A stretch of 64,000 nt of DNA. It comes from Pterois miles (lineage: Eukaryota; Chordata; Actinopteri; Perciformes; Scorpaenidae). The DNA lies in contig CAMQGK010000514.1 in NCBI GenBank assembly GCA_947000775.1, forward strand, positions 5,983,501 through 6,047,500. Reading direction: 5' to 3'. Below, in pieces: positions 26,911-38,100 of this stretch. Within the stretch, counting starts at the first letter, position 1. Every line of letters starts with the position of its first letter. The translations under genes and the position numbers were made by a program. Below the pieces are notes generated by a model. It saw nothing but the letters and a program-made list of their open reading frames with translations. It made no database searches and was not told where the DNA came from.

Positions 26911-27739
26911 ATTGGGCCTCATGCGGTATGCAATATAGGAACAAATTTTCTCTTATTTTTGTTCGTATCAACAATTTGTTCTTATTTTGTTAGTAGCCGT
27001 TGATCTGTGGATTCACTAATGTTTGCAAGAGAATATTTTTCTATTTTTTTCTTTGTATGTCTTGTATGTACATGTATTTGCGGACAGCACAACACCTACC
27101 CTTTAGTGTTCAAGGGGCCTTATGCTATTACATGCCCTAATATAGTGTTTGGAGATGTTACCTGTACTAATACCTGACCTTATATATTGTTTAGGGGTGT
27201 TACCTATGCTAGTATCTGACCTTATTTATTGTGTAAGGGCATGGCCTATGCTAATACCTGACCTTACATAGTGTTGAGGATATTACCTATGCAAATACTT
27301 TATCTTATATAGTGTTGGGGTGTTAGCTATGCCTATACCTGACCTTATGTATTGTTGGGGGCGTTACCTATGGTGATTTATGACCTTAAATAGTGTTAGG
27401 GTGTTATCTATGTCGATTCCTGACTTTACATATTGTTGGGGCGTTACCTGTGCACATGCCTGACCTTCTATAGTGTTTGAGGGCGTTACCTATTCAAATA
27501 CTGGACCTTATGTAGTGTTGGGGGATGTTGCCTGTGCTAATAATAATAATAAACAATCAACCACATGCCTCCAGTTTATGATCAAGTGGGATTCATCGAT
27601 CAACATAGTTATGTACGAGCACATTTGGACGGTTAAGAACTTTGGTGCATCTGGAGTTGACTTATCTTATTTTTTCTCTTAACAAAAATGTAAAAGAAAA
27701 TGAGAGAAATTTAAGAGATGTTGCTGCATGAGGCCCAAT
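26911..27739. mobile_element. inverted-repeat element carrying a minisatellite
   Basis: Perfect 14-bp inverted ends ATTGGGCCTCATGC (26911-26924) and GCATGAGGCCCAAT (27726-27739). The outer AT may be a 2-bp target duplication, leaving TGGGCCTCATGC termini, which are reminiscent of ISL2EU-type MITEs (inference). Further inside, both arms contain TCTCTTA(T/A)TTT-like sequence in inverted order. The interior is mostly a tandem array. Confidence 0.75.
27117..27540 (+). repeat. minisatellite, about ten copies of a 40-43 bp unit
   Basis: The unit reads approximately 'ttacctatgctaatacctg' + 'accttatatagtgttgggg' + 'cg'. Unit starts (ttacct or a variant) are at 27158, 27200, 27242, 27283, 27323, 27364, 27404, 27444, 27485 and 27528, a spacing of 40-43 bp. 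Units differ by several substitutions, so the array is not recent. Confidence 0.9.
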
Positions 27740-27835
27740 CTGTGCAAAACACCTGCACGTCTTTCTTGTCCAGTACAAAAAAAGAGACACACGACGCTGT
27801 GAAACAACTAACTCCTTAAAATAACTGTTTTTTTC

Positions 27836-28340
27836 AAGGTAGATGCTATTAGCACCCAGGTGTTAGTAGCCAACAACACAATTTGCACCCATGATAAAGT
27901 AGCCAGTGTGGCTATTTACACCCGGGTGTACATAGCATGGTAGAGACAAACACCCTGGTGTCTGCAGCTAACACTGCTGTTTGAGCCGATACTGTATGTG
28001 TATATGTATATACCGTATGTATATTTTTCTATCTACCTAACCAAGTAGTAGCATGTAGGTTTGGTGCCTTAACCTAACCAACTCAAAACTGAAAACAGAA
28101 AATAACAAGTCTACTAACTGGAAAAATAGGCTTCTCATGGGACTTGAACCTTCACCTCCTGGGTCACAGTTTTGAGTGTGACCTGTTCACCCACCACAAA
28201 CTGCCCCCAGGATGCACTCTGTTGCTTTTTAAATTACTACTACTATTATTACTACTAAATTTGCTTCTGCTATATTGTTAAATTAAGCATATTCATCTTG
28301 GCCGTGTGTAAATAGCTGTGACTATTCTCTCCTGGGTGCA
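27836..28340. repeat. possible palindromic repeat region with 'cacccaggtg' words
   Basis: 'attagcacccaggtgttag', 'atttacacccgggtgtacat' and, at the right, 'ctcctgggtgcaaatac', which is roughly inverted to the left side. Could be a diverged element with the 28040 fragment nested in it. Confidence 0.4.
28040..28210. repeat. fragment of the 'cctaaacctaac'-type repeat
   Basis: Contains 'ggtgccttaacctaaccaac' and a reverse-oriented box-B-like 'gggacttgaacc' with 'cacctcctgggtcacag'. A fragment only, family membership by short blocks. Confidence 0.5.
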
Positions 28341-29061
28341 AATACACTCAGTTTTTGTAATCATAGAAACAGCAATGTTTCAAGCCCACACGGACTCTCA
28401 ATCCTTTAGTTAAGAGCCAATATAGCTCTAAATGTTGTTAGGTAGAGAGGAATTAGTTCATTTACAGTGAAACATCACACAGTATAGCTCTAACAGCTGC
28501 TTGAGCATGGCATCTATCAGTAGCCATGGTGATGGATGTTTCCTACTTATGGTGGAGAGTGCTGTGTGCATCGCACAGTTTACCTGTTTGTTTAACCATT
28601 CCTCTGTAATGTGGAGTGTCTTCCACAGCTGCGAGTGTGACTTGTGAAGGGCAAGTGAAGAGGGATCAGTTTAGAAAAAGGGGCCTTCGTCATCTCGTGT
28701 CCCTCCGGATGAGGTCGTTTGCTTGATGAATGCACACAATTATGTACAGACAGACTTGTATTTTAATTGGGTTTAATTTTAAAGTAGGGCAAAGAGCCTT
28801 GAAAAAGAACCATCCGTTAGCTTCTAGATGTGCAACTTTATTGCTTTATGTTCATATTTGGCTGTGCTGTAGAGAGAAAAGAGCTGAAAGGAAGTCAGAG
28901 CAGGAGCTCAGCAGCCATGGGTGAAGATGTGTTTAGGAGTGGCAGGCAGTCCAAAGGGAGGGATCCTATGGAGACCCCTAAAAGCTGATGCACAGCCACT
29001 GACTCACATTCGTTGTTAGACCACAGACCCTACCTCAACATACTCTTATAATAACTGCATC
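28341..29061 (+). promoter_or_regulatory. region immediately upstream of the aqp3 start codon
   Basis: About 700 bp free of identifiable repeats before the ATG, where the 5' UTR and promoter would be expected. No convincing TATA box at a known distance from a start site. Called by position only. Confidence 0.3.
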
Positions 29062-29169
29062 ATGGGAAAACAGAGAGACATTTTGGAGAAACTGGCAGGG
29101 ACCTTTCAGATCCGACATGTGCTCCTCCGCCAGGCCCTGGCAGAGTGCCTGGGAACCTTTATTCTGGTG
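29062..29169 (+). CDS. aqp3: aqp3 exon 1 (coding part)
   Basis: Encodes residues 1-36, the cytoplasmic N-terminus and the start of membrane helix 1 (RQALAECLGTFILV). The ATG sits in a fair Kozak setting (G at +4) and gives the MG(K/R)Q start shared by AQP3 proteins. The donor GTGAGT follows codon 36, phase 0. The 5' UTR and any upstream non-coding exon cannot be placed from the sequence. Confidence 0.93.
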
Positions 29170-32100
29170 GTGAGTAAACAGTATTTTGCATCCCTCCTAC
29201 AGCGTGCTCGGTGGATCATTGTGTTCAAGCAAACAAGAATAATAGATTAAATTGCTAGATGTGTACAGCACTCTGTGTAAACTAGTTATTACCTCAATTT
29301 TATAACTGAATGTATGTATTTTCAGATAATCGTCTGCTGCCATTCAATTTACAGACATTGATTGGGAACATAAGCTGTGCTGTTGTACTATTTAGGAAAT
29401 GGGGGAAATTGAATACATCCATTGGTTACACTGAAATAAGAATGGCTAATATCTGCATGGTTATAAACAATTTGCATGATTTATATTTTGTTCCTTTTGC
29501 CATTAACTTGGCTATTTGTCATTTAAAAGTGAAACAACTAGACTTGCACCGTTTTCAGTGTGAGTTAGCTTGGCTAGTTTTTGGTAAACTATGTCAGTGA
29601 ATGAAAAAAACAACACAAAACAATCTGAACTAAATTTTTGCATGTGTAGATTACCTACTTACTGTATTACAAAAAGTAAAACATACATGTAGGCTGGCTG
29701 TGTATGAATCTAAGAATCTGGCAATATATAGAAAAATACCTTTTATGTGCAACTAGAACGGTTAGATCTGCCATCCCAACGTGTCAAACAGCGCTGATTG
29801 CGCCCCCTCGGCACAGAGGCGTTTTTTAGCGACAGTATGCGATGAACAATGTAAAACCACATGCACTGTTATTCAATGATCCAAGCAAGCGTAGTATTAA
29901 TAGTGTGAGAGTCCACTAAGGGTGGGAGGGGTGGTGTACACATTCAACCAGGAGACCAGCGTGACATTCCAGGGTTTTATTTTACAACAGCCACTACCGC
30001 CCTTTTGGACAGAAGACACTTATTATATTTCATTGCTCACCACTGGCCTTTTTGGTAGAATACGGCAATAGAAAAGACTTTTGTATGGCACTTTTTAGGC
30101 AGACATTTTACTGGCATCCAGTAGTTGCTCCCAGTCCAAAATGGCAGAAGCGTAGCTTTGCTGATGGGCACTGATGCTGCAATGGAACAAACAATGTACT
30201 TCCACTTCTTGGCAATATATATTTTTTGTTGTTAGTTCAGTAAGACACTAGACAGTGAAGTTAATGTCAACAATGACTGCTGCCTAAACCTAACTTCCTG
30301 AGAAAAAGTTTATTTTGAAAGGACACTATCCACACACATCCAAAATTAACATGAGGGGCTCCCCATATGTTGGTCTCTGATCACAGTCCCTGAAACATCC
30401 AACAGCATAGCACAATAATGTTTTTTAAAAATTGATACAGTATCACAAAACATAATATTATACTGAAGTGTACCGATATTTTCTGACACCCCTAAGACAC
30501 AGTACAGTGTATATAGCATGTAGAGATGCAGGCAGTTGTCACTCACCATTCATAACGGACAAAAAGTAAATGCAGTGTAATTCGGATATATCCCACAAAA
30601 TCAGTTCCTATGTATTCAATGTAATTGTGAACCAGGAAGTATAAAGAGCAACAAACACGGCATGTGGGCGAGTTTGGGGTGGATGGGTGGGTCACAAAAC
30701 ACTGGACTTTCACCCAGGAGACTGGTGTTCATGTCATGTGAAGTCAGCGTTAATTTACTTGTCAAGTAACTTCTGTATTTAAGCTTGTCTGCTGTTCATT
30801 TATCCCAAACCATGATATTTTCCTAAACCTAACTCAGAGGTTTTATTGTGTGAACCTCACTAAGTTGTTTCCTGTGAAGATGGAAGTTTATTTTGAAAAA
30901 CACTGGAGTGGAAACTGATGCTGAACATTTGTAGAAAACAGCACGAAAAATGAGGAACATTTTGTAAGATATCGCATGAACCATTTTATGAGAATACGTT
31001 GAGAGATGTAATAAAATGAAAGTTAAAGCATTATTTCTGAATACGTCTGAGATCAGAATAAGTGCATAACTAACAAACAATGTGTGATCCAACCAGTCAA
31101 AGCCAACAATTAGAGATGAGAGGTGGTGAGCGAAGCATGTGATAAGAAAGTGCAAGATTTTCTCACTAAGAGCATATCCTGAAGCCTTCCAGCAGCTTTT
31201 CAGCTCAATGTGAGGAAAGAAGAAAAAATCTTTTGAAAATGCCCCGAGGGATTCTGTCTCCTTCTCGTCCAACATGGTAGCGCAGGGAAAAAGGTGAGGG
31301 TGCCATCTGTCTGGCAAGAGTTTACTTGTTTGATGACAAAAAAGTTCATAATTTGTTTTTGTTCGGTCCTCCAAGTGTCTTCTTTAAGACTGATTTGATG
31401 CTCAAATGCCACTTTTACAGTAGTGCTAAAAGGTAAAGAAGTTTAACTGCTGCTTTTCTCTCATTAAACTGCTGCAGTCTTAGATGCCTGTGTGAAGTGA
31501 AGAAACACTGAATAATCTCAACCATATTCATAAGAACTTTAGCACCTGAGACTCTTGCATTAATTATCTCCTGTTCCTTCTTTGTGCTTAAATTACACTC
31601 ATTATCGTATATCCATATTCTTTGCTAGTGATACAAGACTTCACACAGCACCCCCACTGAATCATATTTCAGCACACTAGGGAGGATTCTTTCAAATTTA
31701 AGCAAAATGTTTTTCAGTCAGTGCAAAACAACCCCAAATCCCTCTGTTTCTCATGGTTACCCACAGACAACACAAATATCAGGAGAGGGCACCGACGGTG
31801 AAGCGCCAGGCTCTTGTTATTCTGCTCCCCAGCTGTGACTGATCTGTTAATTCCAGGAGACCTTTCACTCCGCCGGCAGTCGGGTCCCCTCAGTGGTCAG
31901 AGCTGGCTCTCCATGGAGGAAGGCTCTGCAGGTGGAGTCAGATTGTTGTCAGCATCAATAGTCCCACACAAAGCCCGTCCATAACATACACATGACCTCT
32001 GAGGTCAGAGAGACACACCCTGGATACGACGAAAAGCAAGACTCAGCTAGACCCCTGACTCGAGGTCAGGCCACTGCGGGGCTTTACTACTCTCTTTGAA

Positions 32101-35100
32101 GGCTTGCTACTACTGTCTGTCTACAAAAAGATCTTAATCTCAGGGTTTTTCAACTTCACTGCATAAAAAAGTATTGGTTAGGAAATGTTAGAAAGTAGGG
32201 CTGTCAACCCATAAAAATGTTTAATTGCGATTAATCTCAAATTAATCACACATTTTTTTATCTGTTCAGTATGTACTTTAAAGGCAGATTTGTCAAGTAT
32301 TTAATACTCTTATCAACATAGTAGTGGGCAAATATGCTGCTTTATGCAAATATATGGGTATACTTATTGAAAATCAATTACCAAAACAAAACAATGACAA
32401 TTATTGTCCAGAAACCCTCACAGGTTCTGCATTTAGCATAAAAATATGCTCAAATCATAACATGGCAAACTGCAGCCCAACAGGCAACAACAGCTGTCAG
32501 TGTGTCAGAGTGCTGACTTGACTATGACTTGATCCAGACTGACTGTGTTTATCATAAAGTGGGCATGTCTGTAAAGGGGAGACTGGTGGGGACCCAGAGA
32601 ACACATTTACATCCACATACCAGGAGGTCAGAAGTTAAAGGATCCCTTTGAAAATGGCCATGACAGTTTTTTCTCGCCAAACTTTAGTGTAAATTTGGAG
32701 CGTTATTTAGCCTCTTTCATTTTGAAAGCTCTGGTTAAAAAGAAATAAAAGGTAGAAGTGTTTGGTAAATAATTCCAGATTGTTTGTCTCCTCTATCCAG
32801 ATGTTTGGTTGTGGTGCGGTAGCACAGCTGGTGCTAAGCGGAGGCTCCCATGGCACATTCCTCAGCGTCAACTTTGCTTTTGGTTTTGCTGTAACTTTGG
32901 GCATCCTTGTGAGTGGACAGATCTCAGGTGAGGATATACAGTATTGTAATGTCTTTCAACAGTCTGTCACTAATGTTATATTTGGCTTCTTAGTGACCTC
33001 TTTAACAGCTATTAAAACACACAACATTGTTTAATCATCTTGATATTTCATGACTTTCGTTGATCTCATCATAATCAGCCGGATTCAAAGGCACTCTTTG
33101 GCATCTGAATGAGATGCACCAGGTTTCAAGTAACTACACTGGACACCTATAAACTTATATTATCAAATGCTCAAAGAAAGCGGTAATGGAGTGTGATGAT
33201 GTAGTTTGAAGAGCGATGGGTAGGTGGGTAGAGTGGTGGATGGGTCTAACAAACACAGGGCTCTCATCCAAGACCGTTTCACTTTCAATTTGCAAACTGC
33301 AGTATTTTTTTTTACCTAAACCGAAGTGGTTTCGTTGCCTAAAAGCAAGAGGTTGTTTGAATTCACAACATTATCCATGTGTTTACTGCGACTGTAAAGT
33401 GACACCAAGCTGTCTGACAAAGTCTCAAATGTGTTGGGATGAAAATGTGTTGTGATAATTGCTTTTAAATGTGGTTCTGAAGTGAAGACATGTTTCAGAA
33501 GTACTTTGGATTGGGGGCTGTAAAACACTGAACAATATATCCACTTCTGTGATTGTTGACACTGCTTTTTATGCAGCATTACTCCATCAATAATGTCTAT
33601 AAATAAGTCTATTTGGATTTATCTTTTTGGAGTTTTATTGGAGTCCCTGTCAGTGGCACACAACATAAATAGATATGTCTTCTCACAAAGGCCATAATAA
33701 CGTAAAAATATAAAATAAACCATGAAATATTTACATCTTTGGTGTAATAATAACACTTTGTGGTTAATTCTCTATTTTGTTGCGTTCATTTACTGTGCAA
33801 GCCCAGTTTGTGGCAAAGAACTTCAACGCCTTTCTATATATTTTTTAATGAGGTTAGAAGAGAAGAAAAGGGAAAATGGTTGCAACCATATTATTATCAT
33901 ACATAAGCAACAACAATGAGGCAAAGGGCTGATTTAGTAAAAGGTAGGAAAACTTTATTATCATCAAGAAAACCACACTTGGTTGAGCTGCAGTCATTAG
34001 CATCACTGTCATTCACAGAGTGTACCCACAAGACTCAGCTTTTTCCCCCAACTTCCATCAGCATAACAGGGAGTCATTATTATTGATGGCTTGACAGACA
34101 TATCAGCAAAGGGTAAACTGGCAGTTATCTGAAGTGCAGTATTTACCACACTGATGTGTTTGCCAGGCAACTGACAGCTCGATGCAGCAGGGGAAGCAGA
34201 ACAGGAAGCAGTGGACGAAGGAATGCAAAGTTTAAGAGACACACACAGAAGGAGTGGGCACTTAAACCCTGAACTTGAAAACTAACGTGGTCTGTAATTG
34301 AAAGGAAAGTGAGATACTCAATCCTCAATCCCAGTATCCTCCGTCAAAAGCAGCAAAACTACAAAGGGTTCCGCAGTTCACTCATACTCCCTCCTTCAAT
34401 GCCTTTATAATGAGGCTGTCCCCCTCTAACACACACTGCAGCTGGGAAAATACTGTAAGCTGTTATAATTAGATAGCTCCTACCCTGACACGATTAAGGT
34501 GTGAATAGAAGCGAGGCGCCCACATGAGTGTGCCATCAGAGCAGTTATTTCCCCTTCAAGGTTCGGAAAAGGGATACTTTTCTGAATGTTTTTCATCCCT
34601 CCAATTTAATTTGTGTCACAGAGACCTTCCATCACAACAAGGCTTTACGGAGACCGCAATTAATGAATATAGGCCTGCAGTAGGCTTATAGCCCTCTTCT
34701 GTCTCACTGTATGCTGTTTGAGATAAAACCGCCTCCATGTGATGGTTTTCCCGGGGTGAATCACACAGGACTTGATAGTAAATAAATGCATAAAAATACT
34801 CCAAATTTGGTAACTCTTCATTTTACAGGTCTACAGATTTCATGGTAATTAGGCTATAATTAGTAACCTATTTGAAATTGCTGTCAAGTTACACCAATAT
34901 TTACCTCAAAATGTATTGAAAATGACTTCATTATAAACATCATTTAATTAATATATGCTAAAATAGCATATAATGGTTAATGCAGGGCTCTTAGGCTTTA
35001 GAAGCAGCGGTGCGCTGCTCTTCATCGGAGGTGGAAAACCAAAAGTATTTGAAGACACGTCTGATCAGACACAGATTTCACCATTGTGACTTATTGTCGA

Positions 35101-38100
35101 CACAAATGTAACCTGGTCGCTAATGTACTGATTCAGGGAGTTTTTACGAAATTTCAGAAATGCTAATTATTATCTATTTTCTAGCAGACATTGAAATAAA
35201 GCATCACAGTTAACTTTGTATTCTTTTCCTGAAACTTTATTATATAAATTACCAGCTATTTATTACTGCTTATTGTGAAATAGCGGAATATACATAATTA
35301 TTAAATAATGTTTATATTAGATATAAAATAATAGCAATAAAAGTCCAGAGTCAAGTCCCAATTCAAGACAGCCAAACAAATATTTTTGATAAATCTTGAG
35401 GTAAATATTGGGGTAATTTGGCAGTGATTTCAAATAGGTTATTTGCTAATGGAAAGGATATTTGCAGACCTGTAAAATGAAGTGCTACCCAAAGTTTCTT
35501 CTTTCTCATCTTCAGGTGGTCACCTGAACCCAGCGGTGACTTTGTCGCTGTGTTTACTCGGGAGGGAGCCTTGGAGGAAGTTCCCTCTGTTCTTCTTCTT
35601 CCAGACCCTCGGAGCCTTTCTGGGTGCAGCGACTGTATTTGGCATGTATTATGGTAGGTGAAAAAAACTGAAGAGGAGTAATCAGATAAATAAAAATGTT
35701 AACGTTTAGCAGGCCACGCACCGACAGACAAATCAAGATTGCTAATACTGCTCATTGGTACATTTAGTAGTTTATACAGGTCATAGGAGGGGACACAAGA
35801 CGGATGGGCCCAGAGAACCAGAACCATTTTGAACCTTCGATTTCCTTCAGCGTACAGTAGCTTGGTGGTGACAATTAAAAATGTACTAGCTGTTGTACTA
35901 GCTACCTGTCTGGCTGCTGGAACAAAGCCAAATAATATAGTAGTTGCTCTGAGGAAACATATCAGTGAATAGATGAGCCTCTACCTCTGCACCTACTTAG
36001 CAGCTCTTGAAAAACAAGAAACCTGTTTGGTGGCTTTCTTCTATACATGGCAGAGCAATTTTATAAATAGAGCACCATTCACACACAAGGCAAGTCAGAG
36101 TTTACAGGGGCATAAAACATATTGCATATATTACATAAGACTTTGAGAAAACATTTAAGATCATATGTAATGTAATTTTACTGAATCTGAATAACCTGAA
36201 ACTATGACTTATTGTGTTTTTGTTAGCTTACAATGAGTGTACAAAGGAGAGAGTAACATTGGCAGTAACATGAGCCACAGAGTGCAAAACTGTGGTACTG
36301 CCAACTGCTGTCTCACTCCGTTGCTCCTAAAGTAGTGTTATTATGGTAAGGATGGTCTATGAGCGAGGCGAAGGGCGTTACCACCGTTTTGTACACTGCA
36401 GTACATAATACCTCAGTACTGGAAGGAAAGGGAGAACTGAGGGAGGGGTACTCAGATGATTGCGATCTGCAATCACACCACTAGATGCCGCCGAATCCTA
36501 CACACTGTCCCCTTAAGGTCAAAACTGTAAAAGTTGACCAGGATTCATGGGTTTGATCTTTGTTGCACCTCGCTCCTTTCTTGTCTGTACTCGTACCATC
36601 TAATAAAAGGCATAAAATACCCTAAAAATGAATGATCAAAAACATAAATGTCAACCCCATGATGGTGCTAGAAAAAAAGAATACAAACTTTTGTACCAAT
36701 CCAATAAAGGTATGGTGCGTAGGATTTAGCGATATCTAGTGGCGACAGCTGAGTACCCCTCCGCTCACTCCTCCCCACAAGACTGTGATATCACTGGGTA
36801 ACTGAAAACACTGACAAAGCTTTATTGTGCTATTGAAATACATAAATAATTGAAAAAAGCTCAGTTTTATGAAAGAAAATAAAAGTAAAGTGTACGTTCT
36901 CCCGCCAGATGCATTATGGGCCCTTTAGCCACGGGGAGCTGATTGTGGTGGGGGAGAATGCCACAGCTGGGATTTTTGCCACATATCCATCCAACCATCT
37001 CACCCTGGGTAATGGCTTCTTTGATCAGGTAACAGTGACTTGATTTTTGAAGTATTTCTCCTCTACTCAGTGAAAATGGTGGGTCCATCTAAAGCGGCAG
37101 GCTCCGTCTGAGAGGCCATGCACTTCAGTTACAAGTACTATGCAAGTATTGGGGCACAGACGTCATTTTCCATTAGTGTCTATTGTCTCTTGTATAAGGT
37201 AACAACCTCAGTTTCACCATGTTTATCTAAAAACCAAACACAGTTACAGATTTAAACAGATACTTGAGGTCGCATTGACATGTGTGGTGGAGCTGAATCG
37301 ACTGCAGCCTTGAAGTTTCCAAGAGACGGATGATTGAAAGCATGGCTGAGTCCCTTCCACCGAAGACAACATGTACTGTGGACAAAGCGGAGTGTAGGAC
37401 TTGCATGGCTGCACTGCTGGAGCCCCAAATTCTTATTGCCCAAGAAGTCCTGCATGAAAATGGGGCACTCCAGTAACAGCCTAATAGCCAATCACATCAC
37501 ATCAGCTCATCTCATCCTCTTTAACCTTTTAAAAGCAGCAGACGGTGTAATGAGCAGGACAGTGTCACTATTCATTTGATCTGATTGTCTAAACTTGAAA
37601 TCTGTGTGGAACAGATTGTAAGTGTATGGAAAAAGGAAGGTCAATTAGATCCCGCTCTGTCGGAAGTTTCAAATAATTTATTAATGAAGGTACCGTGTGT
37701 GTAAAATTACACGCTGTGCATAAAAAATCTGGACACTGCAGATGCAACGCATGTAACACTGCTGCTGACGGTTACATGCATTTATCTCAAAAAATATCTT
37801 ATATTCCTACAACAGGCGTGGGTGATTTTTTGGAGAGGTTTTGCTTGATTGTCTGAGCAGATGAGAAATGCAAGTAAACAATCTATTGACAACAGGCAAG
37901 GAGCTTTTTCCTCCACAGTTTGCTTGTATTATGTGTGCTCCACAAAGAGATGAGACGACCATTAACAGCCATGCCTAACAATCACCAGCAAATTATATAA
38001 TATTACATTTCTGGCAATATTACACTTTCATAAACATCCACTTATAAACAGTTTCCTTGCTTCTGTTGACTGTTTTTTTGTCAGTTTACCTTTTCAAAAC

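Larger units (their letters stand above)
29170..32800 (+). other. aqp3 intron 1 (3.6 kb)
   Basis: GT...AG intron, phase 0. It holds a fragment of the 'cctaaacctaac' repeat near 29900-29985, a longer copy of that repeat at about 30612-31015, and a hAT-like fragment at 32196-32718. A 181-codon open frame on the minus strand (30829-31374) overlaps the repeat and resembles no protein I know. I see nothing else. Confidence 0.85.
32928..35515 (+). other. aqp3 intron 2 (2.6 kb)
   Basis: GT...AG intron, phase 1. Contains a copy of the 'cctaaacctaac' repeat at about 33193-33451 and a complete inverted-repeat element at 34806-35493. The rest shows no recognisable feature. Confidence 0.85.
35654..36908 (+). 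other. aqp3 intron 3 (1.25 kb)
   Basis: GT...AG intron, phase 1. Contains two pieces of one MITE family in opposite orientation, about 36441-36517 (minus) and 36705-36780 (plus). Otherwise unremarkable. Confidence 0.85.

Noticed and set aside
27117..27540. CRISPR-like array
   Set aside because: Units are directly tandem without unique spacers, in a vertebrate context; it is a minisatellite.
30829..31374. 181-codon open frame on the minus strand in aqp3 intron 1
   Set aside because: Partly lies in an interspersed repeat, has no recognisable domain, and an open frame of this length is expected by chance in a 64-kb AT-rich window.
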